Origin: an uncultured Plesiomonas sp.
GTDB lineage: Bacteria; Pseudomonadota; Gammaproteobacteria; Enterobacterales; CAMTGL01
Length of the DNA: 16,785 nt
Reading direction: 5' to 3'
Assembly: GCA_947071955.1 (NCBI GenBank)
Contig: CAMTGL010000015.1
Location: 1-16,785 of the forward strand
Within the stretch, counting starts at the first letter, position 1. Each line of letters begins with the position of its first letter. Positions 14,996 to 16,785 of this stretch are shown piece by piece. The notes beneath the pieces were generated by a model. The model was given only the letters and a program-made list of their open reading frames with translations. It was not told where the DNA came from and did not search any database. The translations under genes were made by a program, and so were the position numbers.

Positions 14996-16087
14996 ATGGG
15001 ATTCAAATGCGGCATTGTGGGTCTGCCAAACGTTGGTAAATCTACCCTGTTCAACGCCCTGACCAAAGCGGGTATCGAAGCAGCAAACTTCCCGTTCTGC
15101 ACCATTGAGCCGAATACGGGCGTTGTTCCTATGCCTGATCCGCGCCTTGATCAGCTTGCTGAGATCATTAATCCTCAGCGCACTGTACCGACCACAATGG
15201 AGTTTGTCGACATTGCGGGTTTGGTAAAGGGTGCGTCAAAAGGTGAAGGTCTGGGCAACCAGTTTTTGGCCAATATCCGTGAAACCGAAGCTATCGGCCA
15301 CGTTGTTCGCTGTTTTGAAAATGACAACATCATTCACGTTGCAGGTCAGGTTGACCCAGCAGATGATATCGATGTGATCAATACTGAACTGGCGCTGTCA
15401 GACCTTGAAGCCTGTGAACGTGCACTGCAACGTGTACAAAAGCGCGCTAAAGGTGGCGATAAAGACGCGAAACTGGAGCAGGAAGTGCTGACCAAGTGTC
15501 TGCCACATCTGGAAAATGCCCAGATGCTGCGTACACTTGATTTAAGCAACGAAGAAAAAGCGGCAATCAAGTACCTCAGCTTCCTGACGCTCAAACCAAC
15601 CATGTACATTGCTAACGTCAATGAAGATGGTTTTGAGAACAATCCGTATTTAGATAAAGTGCGCGAAATCGCTGTTGCTGAAGGTTCTGTCGTGGTTGCT
15701 GTCTGCGCGGCGATTGAAGCGGATATCGCAGAGCTGGAAGAAGAGGATAAAGCGGAGTTTATGGCCGAGCTAGGTATTGAAGAGCCGGGCCTGAACCGCG
15801 TAATTCGTGCCGGTTATGAGCTGCTGAACCTGCAAACCTACTTCACCGCGGGTGTGAAAGAAGTACGTGCATGGACTATCTCTGTGGGTGATACCGCGCC
15901 ACAAGCTGCGGGTAAAATCCACACTGACTTCGAGAAAGGTTTTATCCGTGCGCAAACTATCGCGTTTGATGATTTCATCAAATACCGTGGTGAGCAAGGT
16001 GCTAAAGAAGCCGGTAAGATGCGTGCTGAAGGTAAAGATTATATCGTTAAAGATGGCGATATTATGAACTTCCTGTTTAACGTGTAA
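14996..16087 (+). CDS. ychF: YchF: redox-responsive ATPase of the Obg-related family
   Basis: YchF (EngD, OLA1 family) is a ribosome- and proteasome-associated P-loop protein that hydrolyses ATP rather than GTP and, in E. coli, negatively affects the catalase-dependent oxidative stress response. The 363 residues from ATG 14996 equal the E. coli length; the frame extends upstream to 14948, but MGFKCGIVGLPNVGKST is the family N-terminus and AAGG (14982-14985) precedes it. The Walker A is GLPNVGKST (9-17), the G3 region is VDIAGLVKGAS, and the G4 position is NVNE instead of NKxD, which explains ATP preference. A coiled-coil arm lies in the middle and a TGS domain occupies the C-terminus, ending DGDIMNFLFNV. 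Confidence 0.97.
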   Translation: MGFKCGIVGLPNVGKSTLFNALTKAGIEAANFPFCTIEPNTGVVPMPDPRLDQLAEIINPQRTVPTTMEFVDIAGLVKGASKGEGLGNQFLANIRETEAIGHVVRCFENDNIIHVAGQVDPADDIDVINTELALSDLEACERALQRVQKRAKGGDKDAKLEQEVLTKCLPHLENAQMLRTLDLSNEEKAAIKYLSFLTLKPTMYIANVNEDGFENNPYLDKVREIAVAEGSVVVAVCAAIEADIAELEEEDKAEFMAELGIEEPGLNRVIRAGYELLNLQTYFTAGVKEVRAWTISVGDTAPQAAGKIHTDFEKGFIRAQTIAFDDFIKYRGEQGAKEAGKMRAEGKDYIVKDGDIMNFLFNV

Positions 16088-16180
16088 TGCTCTGCGCCAT
16101 TGTTACATCAGAGATACTCTTTTGGATATTCTGAAGGTAAATACTGCGCGCTTAGGGTGCTACAGGTGATATAACAGATA

Positions 16181-16209
16181 AAAAGGCATTCATGATGAAT
16201 GCCTTTTTT
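16181..16209. terminator. Bidirectional terminator between ychF and the acyl carrier protein gene
   Basis: A twelve-base arm, AAAAGGCATTCA (16181-16192), pairs with its complement at 16196-16207, leaving a loop of three bases, with six T at the end and four A at the beginning. It can end ychF from the left and the reverse-strand acyl carrier gene, which stops 25 bases away, from the right. It marks the border between the housekeeping cluster and the next operon. Confidence 0.85.
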
Positions 16210-16233
16210 ATGGATTTAAACCATGACAGAAGT

Positions 16234-16470
16234 TTAGGCTAGTCGACGATGCAACATCTGGCACAGGTCTTCGACAGTGTGAACCCCTACCAGAGAGTCT
16301 ATCTCTATCTCGATCCCGAACACATCCCCGAGAATCAATACCATATCCATCAGTGCCAATGAGTCAGCACTCAAATCAACCAACAGAGAATCGGGTGTTA
16401 TCGGGCTATCATCCATCGTGAGACTGCACTGCAGAACAGCCATCACTTTTTGCTCAATGGTAGGCTGCAT
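16234..16470 (-). CDS. Small acyl carrier protein, IacP-like
   Basis: A 78-residue acyl carrier protein. The phosphopantetheine site is Ser37 in LSADSLALMDMV (33-44), followed by the acidic recognition helix and the VEDLC helix near the end. The sequence is unlike AcpP: Cys15 in AVLQCSLTMD and ADSLALMDMVLILGDVFGIE resemble IacP, the carrier next to sipA in Salmonella SPI-1, and AcpY of the Yersinia Ysa system. The start ATG at 16470 shares a base with the TGA of the upstream gene (TGATG) and has AAAGGAAT upstream, so the two are coupled; a TTG at 16473 is a less likely start. It ends its operon at the terminator 16181-16209. The family is clear; the type III secretion link is inference from likeness and gene pairing. 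Confidence 0.85.
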   Translation of the reverse strand: MQPTIEQKVMAVLQCSLTMDDSPITPDSLLVDLSADSLALMDMVLILGDVFGIEIEIDSLVGVHTVEDLCQMLHRRLA

Positions 16471-16785
16471 CAACGTATTCCTTTGTTTGTTTCAAGCGGC
16501 CTTGTGAGCAAATCGCGCGTTAAAGCACCAAGCTCACTCAACACCACCCTGCTATTCGGCGAAGCGACTGAGGTCATTTGTAAGCGTTTGGCTTCGTCAC
16601 TCGTGATCCCTACGCCTTCTAACAACTGGTTGATCATTGCATGAGGTTTCCCTTTTAACAGATCCGTATTTCTGATTAGCCTGCTGGCAAACTGTACGGC
16701 TTGAGCACGTTGCGACTGGAAGCCAAAGCGCTGATCTTTCATGAGGTTACTCAGATCACCCAATTGTTGATGATCGACAGTACCA
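16470..16785 (-). CDS. C-terminal part of an unrecognised protein coupled to the acyl carrier gene
   Basis: The reading frame is open from the right window edge to a TGA at 16470-16472, giving 104 visible residues; the N-terminus is outside the window. A TTG at 16763 is an in-frame start codon, but the open frame upstream of it (Gly-Thr-Val-Asp-His-Gln-Gln) suggests the protein continues. The visible part looks largely helical: QRFGFQSQRAQAVQFASRL, then LLEGVGITSDEAKRLQM, then a Ser/Leu-rich helix SRVVLSELGALTRDLLTRPL and a basic tail ending NKGIR. I recognise no catalytic motif or family. In IacP-type loci the gene before the carrier encodes a SipA-like secreted effector, so an effector or translocator C-terminus is possible, but I cannot align it to SipA from memory. 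Confidence 0.7.
   Translation of the reverse strand, partial: GTVDHQQLGDLSNLMKDQRFGFQSQRAQAVQFASRLIRNTDLLKGKPHAMINQLLEGVGITSDEAKRLQMTSVASPNSRVVLSELGALTRDLLTRPLETNKGIR

Noticed and set aside
1..16785. CRISPR arrays, tRNA or rRNA genes, insertion sequences, attachment sites
   Set aside because: I looked for regularly spaced repeats, cloverleaf-like tRNA ends, rRNA-like stretches and transposase frames with terminal repeats, and found none that could be supported.

Overview
The window looks like chromosome from a gammaproteobacterium close to the Enterobacterales. Most proteins read as near relatives of the E. coli versions. The order kdsA-sirB1-sirB2-prmC-prfA-hemA, divergent from lolB-ispE-prs and followed by pth-ychF, is the E. 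coli arrangement, except that nothing lies between prs and pth. A Plesiomonas-like or other early-branching enteric lineage is a reasonable guess, but this is inference from memory of gene order and not a database result.

Left part (1-5713): the last 28 codons of a forward gene cut by the window edge, possibly a lytic transglycosylase; a bidirectional terminator; ushA (reverse), a periplasmic nucleotidase; then a reverse NhaC-family transporter and a forward chemoreceptor that diverge from a 235-bp control region. That region carries five tandem MetJ-type 8-mers lying over the transporter's -35 element and spacer. This marks the transporter as a probable MetT methionine transporter. It also carries a sigma-28-type promoter for the chemoreceptor, whose sensor domain has the dCache amino-acid-binding motif. 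Together they look like a small amino-acid sensing and uptake module.

Middle (5841-11342, reverse): hemA, prfA, prmC, sirB2, sirB1 and kdsA form one likely transcription unit that ends at a strong bidirectional terminator. It covers the first step of tetrapyrrole synthesis, translation termination and its methylase, two SirB proteins, and KDO synthesis. prfA (release factor 1, normally essential) is split by an apparent one-base deletion between its stop-codon-recognition and GGQ parts. A sequencing error, or a genuine lesion, needs to be distinguished.

Right part (11510-16087, forward): lolB and ispE overlap by 17 bases. After them come prs with a 156-bp leader holding an inverted repeat and a possible 50-codon upstream reading frame, a terminator, pth, and ychF with its own extended -10 promoter. 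Beyond a bidirectional terminator, the reverse strand enters different content: a small acyl carrier protein resembling IacP, the carrier found beside SipA-type effectors of type III secretion systems. It is translationally coupled to the C-terminal part of an unrecognised protein that runs off the window. This may be the edge of a secretion island inserted next to ychF.
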